Origin: CBCXVS01 sp965178525
Lineage (GTDB): Bacteria; Tectomicrobia; Entotheonellia; Entotheonellales; Entotheonellaceae
Assembly (NCBI GenBank): GCA_965178525.1
Contig: CBCXVS010000166.1
Coordinates: 1 to 16,801 of the forward strand
Direction: 5' to 3'
DNA: 16,801 nucleotides
Below are positions 7,207 through 15,178 of this stretch, piece by piece. The notes under the pieces are model-generated. The model was given only the letters and a program-made list of their open reading frames with translations. It searched no databases and was not told where the DNA came from. Positions within the stretch are counted from its first letter, which is position 1. Each line of letters begins with the position of its first letter. A program made the translations under genes and the position numbers.

Positions 7207-8337
7207 TTACCCAAAAGTCTGTGGCATCCCTTCTTCCCAAGCGAAGTACCCTTGGGGATCGGGAGCGTCGTCTTGACGCGGGTAGGCCGCCTGAGCAGGC
7301 ATATAGTCGCGGAAATGCGGCATGACCTTCGTCGCAAACAGCTCCATGGACCGCATGACCTTCTCGTGCGGGATCTGGCCGATGTTGAAGGTACAGTTCA
7401 AGTACGTGACGCCGGTATACTGGGTCATCCGGCGGATCTTCTCCGCCACGATCTCAGGCGTGCCAAAGAACCAATCCTTGTAGAGGAATGCCGGGTCGTC
7501 CTCCTGGGCCACCTGAGCCGTCAGCTCGGTCATCGCCCGGCCAGCGTCAACCGGTAGCGTGTTGGAGGACAGCCCCCGAGCCGTGCGCGTATGCCACACG
7601 GCATGGGGCAGCATGGCCTTGGCGTCGGCCTCGCTGTCCGAGACGTACACCCCTCGCTGGATAATGAATTCCTGCGGCCAACTCACCCTGGCCGCCTCGA
7701 CCGCGTCCTGGAACAGGTACCAGTTGTGGATGACCCGCTCCATGCTACTGGCAGTGCCGCCGGTGATGACCTTGAGCCCGTGCTCAAGGGACCAGGTCAT
7801 CGTCGGCACGCTGGACGTCGCCCGCCAAAACTGCGGGTGGGGCTTCGTCATCGGTCGTGGCAGAATGGTGGTCTCAGGAAGATTCCAGTAGCGGCCCTGA
7901 TGGCTCACGTTCTCCGTGCTCAGCAATTTGGTGATGAGATCGAGGGCTTCCTCAAACATGGCCCGATTCTCCGCCAGCTCCACCCCAAACCGCTGGAATT
8001 CATATTGCTGATAGCCCGTGCCGAAACCCACCTCGACGCGCCCCTGGGTCAAGATGTCTAGCATGGCGATTTCCTCGGCTAACTGGATCGGATTGCGCAA
8101 GGGCAGCACCACCACGGCGGTACTAAAGCGGATGTGTTGGGTGCGCTCGGCGAGGATGGGAATAAGCAGTTGGGGGCAAGGGAGGAATCCGTAGCTGGAA
8201 AAATGGTGCTCCGCCCCGACAATGTAGTCAAAGCCGAGTTGGTCGGCCAGGACGCCCTGATCCAGCGCCTAGTCATATGTCTTCTGGGACGGGAGCATAT
8301 CGGGCGACTGCAGCAAAAGGAAAATCCCGAATTTCAT
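7207..8337 (-). pseudogene. LLM-class flavin-dependent oxidoreductase (copy 1), in-frame TAG at codon 23
   Basis: Luciferase-like monooxygenases use reduced FMN or F420 to oxygenate or oxidise small organics. The minus strand from ATG 8337 reads MKFGIFLLLQSPDMLPSQ then KTYD, a TAG (8271-8269), then ALDQGVLADQLGFDYIVGAE and onward without a break to TAA at 7207. The whole reads as 376 residues, normal for the family. The diagnostic segments FSTAVVVLPLRNPIQLAEEI, TQGRVEVGFGTGY and GTPEIVAEKI are present. The longest uninterrupted frame begins at a GTG at 8115 and lacks the first beta strands and the HH region, so it would not fold normally. Either this gene is dead, the TAG is read through, or the base is an error. 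It lies 81 nt after SDR copy 1 and probably belonged to the same operon. Confidence 0.85.
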
Positions 8338-8418
8338 CGTTCACCCCTTCGACATGACATGGGACTTGCCCCTGTACAGCAAGCCCACCGAGCCCGGTCA
8401 GTCCTATCGCCGACCCCA

Positions 8419-9159
8419 TCAGAGAAAATACTTGCCGCCATTCGCCAGCAAACACTGGCCGGTTATGTACCCCGCATCTTCGCTACAAAGCGAGACGGTC
8501 AGAAAGGCGATCTCCTCCGGCCGCCCCCACCGCGGGGTCGGGTCTCGATCCCCAGGTGGAAAGGCATGCCCCCCTTCAGATTCCTCTATTTCAATGCCGC
8601 CAGAGCCAATACAGTTCGCCGTGATCTGGTATTTCCCATACTCGCGCGCAATGCCCCGGGTGAGCCCGACGATGCCCAGCTCGGTGGACGCAGCCAAGAT
8701 ATCCGCGCCCTTGAACGCATCGAGTCCCGTATAGTTAATGATCCGCCCCCACGCCTGCGCTATCATCTTGGGTAGAACCTGCTTGAACAAGTAGAAGGAG
8801 CCCGTCGTCTCCACCTCAATCTTGCGTTTCCAGGTTTCAAAGGGAATCTCATCCAGAGATCGCATCGACACCGGAAACAACACGTTATTGACCACCACAT
8901 CGAGACGTCCGAACTCGGCAATACAGCTTTCAACTATGGCTTGTGCTTGCGTCTCATCGCTCATGTCATATTGCCCCGTCACGACCTTGACGCCGATCGC
9001 GGCAACGTCGTGGCGGATGGACTCAAGCTGCGCCGCATTGTCGAGCGTCACCAAGAACAGATTTGCCCCTTCCCTCGCCATGGCCCGGGCGGTCACGTGG
9101 CCAAAATGACGCGTGGCCTCAGTCACCAGAACGGTTTTTCCCTGCAGGTTGCTTTCCAT
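8419..9159 (-). CDS. SDR-family protein (copy 1) with degenerate active site
   Basis: A Rossmann-fold short-chain dehydrogenase/reductase homologue of 246 aa from the ATG at 9159. The usual TGxxxGxG cofactor loop reads TEATRHFG (13-20), so two glycines are replaced; NNAG reads NNVL (91-94). Where YxxxK is expected, the sequence is AASTE (156-160): no Tyr occurs across 144-170 and the catalytic Lys aligns with Glu160; the catalytic Ser is replaced (NYTG). The fold elements FGRLDVVVNN, AWGRIINY, GIVGLTRGIAREYGKYQITAN and YITGQCLLANGG are well conserved, so this is a maintained protein rather than random decay. It follows SDR copy 2 by 57 nt and may act as a partner subunit, a non-catalytic binder or an enzyme with different chemistry. 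In-frame ATGs at 9183 and 9174 are alternatives; a G-rich stretch precedes 9159. Confidence 0.85.
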   Translation of the reverse strand: MESNLQGKTVLVTEATRHFGHVTARAMAREGANLFLVTLDNAAQLESIRHDVAAIGVKVVTGQYDMSDETQAQAIVESCIAEFGRLDVVVNNVLFPVSMRSLDEIPFETWKRKIEVETTGSFYLFKQVLPKMIAQAWGRIINYTGLDAFKGADILAASTELGIVGLTRGIAREYGKYQITANCIGSGGIEIEESEGGHAFPPGDRDPTPRWGRPEEIAFLTVSLCSEDAGYITGQCLLANGGKYFL

Positions 9160-9215
9160 GCTCTCGCCCCCCATTCGGTTCATGATCGACTCGGAAGGTC
9201 ATGATGCCCAGGCCC

Positions 9216-9959
9216 TTAGAGGAAGTGGGCGCCGCCATTGACCAGATATGTCTGGCCGGTAATGTAGCTGGCCTGCTCGCTGGCTAAAAAGAGCACCAGG
9301 GATGTACATTCTTCGACGACGCCTTGCCGGGGAATGGGGACGTCATCGGTTGACGTGCCTTGACCCGCCGGGATTTCCTGACCGGGCGTGCGCTCGACGG
9401 CGATACTGCCCGGACCAATCAAATTGGCGGTGATATTGTACTTGCCGTAGGCATGGGCAATGGCTCGGGTAAACCCCTCGCACGCCATCTTCGGCGTCGC
9501 GCCGGAAGCGCCTCGAAAATTGGCAATGCCCGAGTAGTTGATGATCCGGCCCCATCGCTGCGCCACCATGCTGGGCATCAACGCTTTGCACAGGAGGAAG
9601 GGAGCATGGACGTTCGTGGCCAGCGTCGCGTTCCAGGACTCGTTGGTGATGTCGAGCAAGGCGCCCCGGGCGCGCCAACCCGCATTGTTGACCACCACGT
9701 CAATACGCCCGAACTCCGTGAGTCCTTTCCGGACCAAGGCGTGCACTTGCCCTTCGTCGGTGACATCGCAACGATCCGTCACCACGCGCACATCGGGCTT
9801 GGCGGCTAACGTGGCGGTTTCCTCTAACAAGTCCATGCTGCGGCGCGTGCAGATCAAGAGGTGAGCGCCCTCTTGGGCAAAGGCGAGGGCACTGGCCCGG
9901 CCATGATTCCGCGTGGCCCCGGTGATCAGCACGACTTTTCCCGCTAATCCGGTATCCAT
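9216..9959 (-). CDS. SDR-family oxidoreductase (copy 2), catalytic Tyr absent
   Basis: A 247-aa SDR from the ATG at 9959, chosen because GGAGG lies 5 nt upstream; the extra N-terminal 22 residues of the longer frame translate a hairpin repeat and are not SDR-like. The cofactor loop is TGATRNHG (13-20), close to TGxxxGxG, and NNAG (91-94) is intact, so NAD(P) binding is likely. In the active site Ser143 (NYSG) and Lys157 are present, but the Tyr of YxxxK is Gly153 (GATPK). It ends YITGQTYLVNGGAHFL, as SDRs do. It is a paralogue of the next gene, sharing RWGRIINY/AWGRIINY and the same C-terminal pattern, and the two are probably co-transcribed. The normal SDR proton relay cannot operate as drawn, so function is uncertain. 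Confidence 0.87.
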   Translation of the reverse strand: MDTGLAGKVVLITGATRNHGRASALAFAQEGAHLLICTRRSMDLLEETATLAAKPDVRVVTDRCDVTDEGQVHALVRKGLTEFGRIDVVVNNAGWRARGALLDITNESWNATLATNVHAPFLLCKALMPSMVAQRWGRIINYSGIANFRGASGATPKMACEGFTRAIAHAYGKYNITANLIGPGSIAVERTPGQEIPAGQGTSTDDVPIPRQGVVEECTSLVLFLASEQASYITGQTYLVNGGAHFL

Positions 9960-9975
9960 AAGAACCTCCGGGGGA

Positions 9976-9995
9976 CTGCCTGCTTTAGCGGGCAG
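9976..9995. repeat. 20-nt hairpin repeat, copy 1
   Basis: CTGCCTGCTTTAGCGGGCAG folds into an 8-bp stem with loop TTTA, directly upstream of the SDR copy 2 ribosome binding site. It matches a second copy at 10379-10398 at 16 of 20 positions. Two of the differences fall on the same base pair (T-A versus C-G), so the stem is preserved. Confidence 0.5.
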
Positions 9996-10025
9996 GGGGA
10001 TAGGAGTCGATTCCGAAAGGCTCAT

Positions 10026-10416
10026 CGTCCTTGCAGGGAAGCAAGGGCGATGCCTTGACGGAATCGTTCCGACTCAGTCAAGCGTAAAAATAATTGACTC
10101 AACAACCTATCCTCTACAATAGCCCCACTAATACGGCCTGGTGAGGCATGGAGGCTGAAAGTGCCACTTGCCGATCAACACACCAAGTGCGGCTCTTTCA
10201 AATGTGACTTCGCGGGGTTGAGCAACAGAGGGTCGCTCGTAAAAGTTGCACCGCAAAGTAGAGAAATCGCCGAGAGTCGTACTCTCGTGGGCTCGGACGG
10301 AGCCTTGTGTCGCTAACGTAGCGGGTTGCCGCATGCGTAGGCACAGAAGCCGCTGTTAACGCAGGCGCTTCTTGGAAGCCGCCTGCTTTCGCTGGCGGAG
10401 TCGTCACGGTCGCTCC
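10026..10416. other. Gene-free interval between the PNPOx-like gene and SDR copy 2
   Basis: About 390 bp with no supported gene; the short minus-strand frames here have no family features. It holds an imperfect stem CTTGAC/GTCAAG enclosing GGAA-TCG-TTCC (10054-10082), the hairpins described separately at 10361-10398, and an AT-rich patch (10084-10098) that could be promoter DNA for the SDR pair, although no convincing -35/-10 pair was found. Confidence 0.5.
10361..10398 (-). terminator. Two overlapping alternative hairpins after the PNPOx-like gene (repeat copy 2)
   Basis: Hairpin one pairs GCAGGCGCTTC (10361-10371) with GAAGCCGCCTGC (10375-10386), 11 bp with one bulge and a 3-nt loop. Hairpin two is the repeat CCGCCTGCTTTCGCTGGCGG (10379-10398). 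They share 10379-10386 and cannot form together. They lie 19 nt past the PNPOx-like stop codon, where a terminator would be expected, but no U-run follows. Confidence 0.4.
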
Positions 10417-10851
10417 TTATTCCGTGAGCGGATTACCCCTGAGATCTTCGGCCCGCTCGATCTTAATCAGGACCGCGCGCCCCTGCTTGTCCGGGTCTCG
10501 CTCCTTTTCCGGCTCGACCATGCGCTGCCACACCTCTTCACGAATGGGACCTGCATCGTGTAGAGACGCCGTCCCGTAAAACCGCGCAATGCCACCTAAC
10601 GGCAATACGCCTGACTCGCGCAAGTCACTTTTGCGGAAATAGACGGTCACTTTCGTACCCTCTTTGACATGCTCGTGGGTGGTGCCGCCGCCCCGATCCC
10701 AATAGGCAATCGTGTCTTCATCCCAAACCATGGTGCTGCCTTTTGGCGTCACTTGTGCGAAGCCGTTTGGCAAGGTCATGCCGATCAAGCAAACATTCGC
10801 CGGGAAGGCCGTATTGATGTGCTCCCACAAGACGTGCGGTATGTTGGCCAC
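10417..10851 (-). CDS. Pyridoxamine 5'-phosphate oxidase-like FMN-binding split-barrel protein
   Basis: A 144-aa protein of the PNPOx-like split-barrel fold, which binds FMN, F420 or haem and is often an oxidoreductase or flavin-handling partner. The pattern fits: an N-terminal helix and strand MANIPHVLWEHIN, the strand GFAQVTPKGSTMVWDED, KVTVYFRKSD, GVLPLGGIARFYGTASLHD (a typical second strand with GxA), and the C-terminal AVLIKIERAEDLRG. It starts with GTG at 10851; AAGGAG is 7 nt upstream and abuts the true stop codon of LLM copy 2 (TAG-AAGGAG), so the two genes are only 12 nt apart and in the same frame. That packing argues for co-translation with the LLM enzyme, perhaps supplying or recycling reduced flavin. 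The exact role is not known. Confidence 0.75.
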   Translation of the reverse strand: MANIPHVLWEHINTAFPANVCLIGMTLPNGFAQVTPKGSTMVWDEDTIAYWDRGGGTTHEHVKEGTKVTVYFRKSDLRESGVLPLGGIARFYGTASLHDAGPIREEVWQRMVEPEKERDPDKQGRAVLIKIERAEDLRGNPLTE

Positions 10852-10863
10852 GCGTATCTCCTT

Positions 10864-11913
10864 CTACTTGAAAGCCGGCATCACCTCGTGAGTGAGAATG
10901 TGCAAGCTCCGCTTCACCCGGTCCGCCGGAATCAGCCCCCCCGCGTCCAACTCGGCCACAACGCCATCCAGACCCAGCTCTTCTTGAAGTTGCGTCAGGC
11001 GATCGATTAATCCCGTCGCCGTGCCAAATGCGACTTTGGTATGGAGAATCTCGTCGTATGTCAGATGGGCTAAGCGGTCGGCGCGCGCCTGGCGCCGATC
11101 GGCCGGACCGGCGCCCGCTCTCCCAATCCCGGACCGTTGCAGACCGGCCTAGCGCTCAAAATAGTACCGAATGCTATCGTGCGGTTCCTCCACTGCGCTT
11201 TGCTCGGTCTCGCCCGCGTAGACGGGAATGCGCAGATAGACATTGCCCGTCCCCTCACGGCCCGCCTCCTGCCAGGCTTTGCGGTACGCCTGCAGGCTGA
11301 CGCGTAAATCCGCGGTGTCCATGCCGCGCAGGCCCACGAAAATCGGCAATCCCATCTCTGCGACCTGAGGGAAGGTCTCCTCTGTGGTCGCCGCCATCCA
11401 GATCGGCGGATGGGGCAGTTGATAGGGGCGCGGGGACACGATAGCATTTTCAAATTGGTAGAATTCGCCCTCATAGCTAAAGCGTTCACCCTGCCAAGCC
11501 TCGAGAATAATCGCCAGCGCTTCGCGAAAACGCGCTTGGCTTTCCCCATAAGGAATGCCGTAGAGATCATACGACCGAGCGGAGCCACTGCGTCCAATGC
11601 CAAAATCGAACCGCCCACCACTGATGTGGTCGACAGTGGCGACTTCTTCGGCGATGCGCAAGGGGTTGTTTAAGGGCAACACCTGCACCGCCATGCCGAC
11701 CCGAAGCCGCTGCGTCCGCGTCGCAATCGACGTCGCCACCACAATCGGCGCCGAGAGCACCGAGCGCGCCGGATTGAAATGCATTTCGCCGAGCCATACG
11801 CCATCCAAACCCCAGGCATCAGCGGCTTCGACCAACTCAAATCCGTCCGCAAATGATTCCTGTTGGCTACGCCCGTCACGCGCTTCAAACTCCATAAAGA
11901 TCCCAAAATGCAT
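10864..11913 (-). pseudogene. LLM-class flavin-dependent oxidoreductase (copy 2), in-frame TAG at codon 255
   Basis: A luciferase-like monooxygenase of 349 residues if read through. From ATG 11913 (GAGGAG 7 nt upstream) it begins MHFGIFMEFEARDGRSQQES, with AWGLDGVWLGEMHF, LPLNNPLRIAEEVATVDHIS, GRFDFGIGRSGSARSYD and SPRPYQLPHPPIWMAATTEE. After DSIRYYFER comes TAG (11151-11149). The same frame then continues as 94 sense codons with clear LLM C-terminal features (LAHLTYDEILHTKVAFGTAT, LTQLQEELGLDG, THEVMPAFK) to TAG at 10864. Copy 3 shows the corresponding region intact, with Met opposite the TAG by my alignment. Without readthrough the enzyme loses its last quarter. It is a paralogue of the neighbouring copy 3 (129 nt away), so tandem duplication is likely. 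Confidence 0.87.
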
Positions 11914-12041
11914 CATTACTCTCCTCGCTGATGGGAAGACGGCTGGTCTGCTGCAGACTCTGGCCAAGCCGCGCCATATGATACCGCATGGCCTCTTCGG
12001 CCCCGACCGCATCGCGTTGCTCTAAACGGCCAAGGACGAGA

Positions 12042-13124
12042 TCACCGGAGTTGCGCAGCCACCTCTTGAGCATAGAGGCGGATGGAACTCTGCACCTGTT
12101 GCGGCGAAAGCTGACCGCCCACATTCGGCTCCATAATCACACCCGACAGGCCCAGTTCATCCCGCAGATATTGCAACTTCTCGGCGACCGTCTCGGGACT
12201 GCCATACGCCAGGCGGTCACGCAACAAGTCTTCATAGGTCACCTGGCGGAGGCGAATGCCCCGAGCCACGCGTTCCTCCGAGGCAGTGGTCCCGGCAGTG
12301 GATGCGGAGCTGGCAAAGTTCTCCGCCATGCGCCGATAGGAACGCATTGTGCTGTCCTTGGGATCGTTGATGCCTTGCGCTTCAGACGCCGCCACGTACA
12401 CGGGAATCCGCAGGTAGACATCGCCGTCTCCGGGATGACCGGCATCGCACCAGGCCTCCCGGTACCGCGCCAGGTTTTGGGCAACCTCTGGGATATCGAA
12501 CCCGCGCACACCCGTCACCAGTGGAAAGCCCATGCGGCCAACATTCGGGAAGGTGTCCGGCGTGGTGGCGGCAATGCGGATGGGCGGATGTGGTTGTTGA
12601 TACGGCCGCGGCATGACGCACAGATTCTCGCAGCGATAGTAGTGCCCGTCATAGGTCAGCCGCTCATCGTTCCAGGCTTGTAAAATGATGTCGAGCGTTT
12701 CTTGAAACCGGTCTCGGCTCTCGGCATACGGAATGTCGTAGCCTTCGTAAGCCCTGGCAAAGCCGCTGCGCCCGACGCCAAAATCGAGGCGTCCACGGCT
12801 GATCTGGTCCACCGTGGCCGCTTCTTCAGCCAGGCGAATGGGATGACAAAGTGGCAGCACACAGACCCCGGTTCCGATCCGCAAGCGTTGGGTACGGGCC
12901 GCGATGGCGCTGGCCCAGACCAGGGGCACGGATACCACCGAGGGGATGCCCGCTCCCATGGGATCCGAGGGCCGCCGATGCGTGGCGAAGTGCCGCTCGG
13001 CCAGCCAGACGCCATCCAAACCGTATTCCTCGGCTGTATCGGCGACAGTGAAGGCTTCCTCAAACGCCTCTTCCTGCGTCCTCCCCTGCCGATAGTCGCA
13101 CTCCATCACGAGGGCAATGTGCAT
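12042..13124 (-). CDS. LLM-class flavin-dependent oxidoreductase (copy 3), intact
   Basis: A 360-aa luciferase-like monooxygenase, cytoplasmic and predicted to use reduced flavin with O2. Features in order: MHIALVMECDYRQGRTQEEA; YGLDGVWLAERHF (typical xGxDxxWxxExH region near 40-50); RTQRLRIGTGVCVLPLCHP; LAEEAATVDQISRGRLDFGV; GRSGFARAYEGYDIPYAESR; MPRPYQQPHPPIRIAATTPD; and the C-terminal YGSPETVAEKLQYLRDELGL, where SPETVAEKL is diagnostic. The ATG at 13124 is preferred over the GTG one codon upstream, as AGGAG lies 7 nt before it. It is the first gene after a good promoter at 13239-13268 and the intact sister of copy 2. A substrate cannot be assigned; alkane, amine, sulfonate or terpenoid oxygenation are all known in the family. 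Confidence 0.92.
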   Translation of the reverse strand: MHIALVMECDYRQGRTQEEAFEEAFTVADTAEEYGLDGVWLAERHFATHRRPSDPMGAGIPSVVSVPLVWASAIAARTQRLRIGTGVCVLPLCHPIRLAEEAATVDQISRGRLDFGVGRSGFARAYEGYDIPYAESRDRFQETLDIILQAWNDERLTYDGHYYRCENLCVMPRPYQQPHPPIRIAATTPDTFPNVGRMGFPLVTGVRGFDIPEVAQNLARYREAWCDAGHPGDGDVYLRIPVYVAASEAQGINDPKDSTMRSYRRMAENFASSASTAGTTASEERVARGIRLRQVTYEDLLRDRLAYGSPETVAEKLQYLRDELGLSGVIMEPNVGGQLSPQQVQSSIRLYAQEVAAQLR

Positions 13125-13238
13125 CACGTCTCTCCTATTGTGCCACGATCACGCAGCATACCTGAGCTTGTCCCAAGTGGCCCGCAACGGGTCCATCCGA
13201 TCCTGGTAAACACGACGGTAAACGCATGTTAGCTGGCC

Positions 13239-13268
13239 ATTATAGTCTCCCCCGAACCGTATGGGCAA
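13239..13268 (-). promoter_or_regulatory. Sigma-70-like promoter for the LLM operon
   Basis: On the minus strand TTGCCC (13268-13263) is followed after 18 nt by a perfect TATAAT (13244-13239), about 115 nt before the LLM copy 3 start. In the leader, GGTAAAC occurs twice on the plus strand (13205-13223 region), 12 nt apart, which could be a regulator half-site pair. Confidence 0.5.
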
Positions 13269-13317
13269 CCCACCAAAAAGCGGAGGCGGCCGGCGTGATG
13301 TTGCGGACCGGGTCAAT

Positions 13318-14907
13318 TTAGCTGCGTTCAACTGTCTTTGACGGCTCCTGGGAACCCGTGGGGCGGTTGGCGTCCTCCCCTCTCGCTGTCCGTCTCGTAC
13401 TATTTCGCAACAGGAAAACCGGCACGAGGCAAACCAACGTGAGCACGACAAATATCGCGAATACATCTTGATAGCTCGCCAGGGCCGCGCCTTCCCCGAG
13501 CTTTTGACGCAAGATGTCGGAGGTCATCCGGTTCAGGGTGTCACCGACTTGGCCATCTCGCATGAGCACCTCCCGAATCGTCTCCGTCGCATGCTGTGTG
13601 CCCATCGGGTAGAGCATCTGGCGCTCGGCATAGCGCAGGGTGTGAACCGCCTCACGTGCGTCCAAAAGCGTCGCGCTCAGCGCCACGCCGACCGCACCGG
13701 CCAAATTCCGATGCAGGCTAAAGAGCCCCGTGGCCATGCGCAACTGCTTCTCGGGGACGTGGCGCAGACTGAGCAAGGTCAGCGGGGTATTGCAAAAGGC
13801 CTGCGCGGCCCGGCGCATCAGAATTAGGCCGAGAAGGACCCCCCCGGTCGTCCAGGCGTCAATCCGACAGAATTGCAGCGACGCATAGATGAGCGCGAGC
13901 AAGCCGATGAGCAGTAGAATCTTGGGTTGGAACCGATCTGCCAGGCGCCCGGTCACAATCGATGTCGTGCCCATCACCAGGGCGGGCGGCAGAAAAAATA
14001 ACCCTGCTTGAAACGGGGGGTAGTAATAGATGTGCTGCAACATGATAGGAAGGATAAAGTTGGTGCCTCGAAATTCCATCGTACTCAAAAACGTAATAAA
14101 GCATCCCATGGAAAACGCCACATGTTTATAGAGCCGGAGTTCGACAAACGGCGTTGGCGTCGTCAGTTCGGCGACGATAAACACAACCAACAAGACGCCA
14201 GCTGCGATGAGCATCGCAATCAGAGTCTGTGAGTGCCAGCCATACCGCCGCCCTTCACTCAAGGCCAATAAGAGCAGAACGAGAAATCCCGCCATGGAGA
14301 AGACGCCGAGCGCATCAAAGGGACGCGCCTGGCGGTCCTCGGTCGGCGGCATCGTGAAGTAGACGATAGCGGCACAGAGCAAACCGACGGGGACGTTAAT
14401 ATAAAAAATGACGCGCCAGTTGAGGACTTCGATGAGATGACCGCCCAGAGCGGGCGCAATGGCAGGACCAAAAGAAAAACTAAAATTGTTCAACCCCATG
14501 GCAAAACCGCGTTTGTCGGGCGGAAACGTGCTGTGCAAGATACTCATGCCCAAGGGCATGATGGGGCCCACCCCGAGGCCTTGGAGAACCCGGAAAAAAA
14601 TCAGCGACTCGACGTTCCACGCCAGACCACAGAGGCAAGAGGAGCCAATAAACGTAAAGATGGCCAAGAGATACAAGCGTTTGGTACCCAGCCGCGCCCC
14701 GAGCCAACCGACGGCCGGGATCATCACCACTTGGGCGATCTGATAAGCCGTTTGCACCCACTGGACACGCGCCAGCTCGCTCCCCAGACTGCTCATCATA
14801 CTGGGGATGGCGATGTTCAGGACGCCGATGTTGAGCGCCACGGTCAGGGCGCCAAGCATCACCCCAAAGGTCGGCCACCCGTGCGAGACATGGCGTTCGG
14901 ATTGCAT
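13318..14907 (-). CDS. MFS transporter, DHA2 (EmrB/QacA-type, 14-TM) family
   Basis: A 529-aa inner-membrane proton antiporter of the drug:H+ antiporter-2 family. Hydrophobic segments fill nearly the whole chain, starting at FGVMLGALTVALNIGVLNIA (TM1). The intracellular loop GARLGTKRLYL after TM2 is MFS motif A; RVLQGLGVGPIMPLG and GPAIAPALGGHLIEVLNWR (motif C) with VIFYINVPVG are DHA2 hallmarks. A long soluble loop near 430-475 precedes the last TM helix, and the C-terminus is polar. The length is typical (500-550). No EmrA-like membrane-fusion partner is present, so it probably works alone, exporting a toxic substrate or product of the surrounding catabolic enzymes. The ribosome binding site before ATG 14907 is weak (AGGAAT, GACGG). 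Confidence 0.93.
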   Translation of the reverse strand: MQSERHVSHGWPTFGVMLGALTVALNIGVLNIAIPSMMSSLGSELARVQWVQTAYQIAQVVMIPAVGWLGARLGTKRLYLLAIFTFIGSSCLCGLAWNVESLIFFRVLQGLGVGPIMPLGMSILHSTFPPDKRGFAMGLNNFSFSFGPAIAPALGGHLIEVLNWRVIFYINVPVGLLCAAIVYFTMPPTEDRQARPFDALGVFSMAGFLVLLLLALSEGRRYGWHSQTLIAMLIAAGVLLVVFIVAELTTPTPFVELRLYKHVAFSMGCFITFLSTMEFRGTNFILPIMLQHIYYYPPFQAGLFFLPPALVMGTTSIVTGRLADRFQPKILLLIGLLALIYASLQFCRIDAWTTGGVLLGLILMRRAAQAFCNTPLTLLSLRHVPEKQLRMATGLFSLHRNLAGAVGVALSATLLDAREAVHTLRYAERQMLYPMGTQHATETIREVLMRDGQVGDTLNRMTSDILRQKLGEGAALASYQDVFAIFVVLTLVCLVPVFLLRNSTRRTARGEDANRPTGSQEPSKTVERS

Positions 14908-15178
14908 ATCCGTCTATTCCTGCTCAATCGAACCTCCGAGGCGTCCTAAGGCGCCAGGGCAAAGGTCCATGCTGTGCCCAACAGAACACCGTGAGATCGG
15001 CAGCCTGCTTCAGGCTCCTACAGATAACAGACGGATCGTTGCAGGACAGCCAGGGAGTCTTGGATGAACAAGGCGTCGCTCGGTCCAACCGTCATCGCCT
15101 GCGCCCAGAGGCGCGATGGCTGGTGAACGTTCAGGCTCACTATATATACCACCAGAGCCGCAGAAACAAGAGGCCAGA
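14908..15178. other. Gene-free leader upstream of the MFS gene
   Basis: This interval has no supportable gene. A small perfect hairpin AGCCTGCTTCAGGCT lies at 15002-15016 within what would be the exporter leader. A possible promoter is listed separately. Confidence 0.5.
15141..15169 (-). promoter_or_regulatory. Possible promoter for the MFS exporter
   Basis: Minus strand TTGTTT (15169-15164), 17-nt spacer, TATATA (15146-15141) inside an 8-bp alternating TA run. It lies just past the 15179-15220 hairpin and about 230 nt before the exporter start. Match to consensus is moderate. Confidence 0.35.

Noticed and set aside
7207..8115. A shorter LLM gene starting at an internal GTG
   Set aside because: It would lack the first part of the barrel, while the upstream frame is clearly conserved LLM sequence broken by one TAG.
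10128..10407. Two short minus-strand frames between the PNPOx-like gene and SDR copy 2
   Set aside because: They translate hairpin repeats and show no recognisable protein features.
7207..11913. Pyrrolysine encoded by the in-frame TAGs
   Set aside because: LLM enzymes are not known pyrrolysine proteins, no pyl genes are in the window, and the cyclase remnant also has base losses, so decay or error is simpler.
14437..14949. A 170-codon plus-strand frame opposite the MFS gene
   Set aside because: It is antisense to well-conserved transmembrane segments; its Lys/Arg/Gln-rich composition is the expected shadow of hydrophobic codons.
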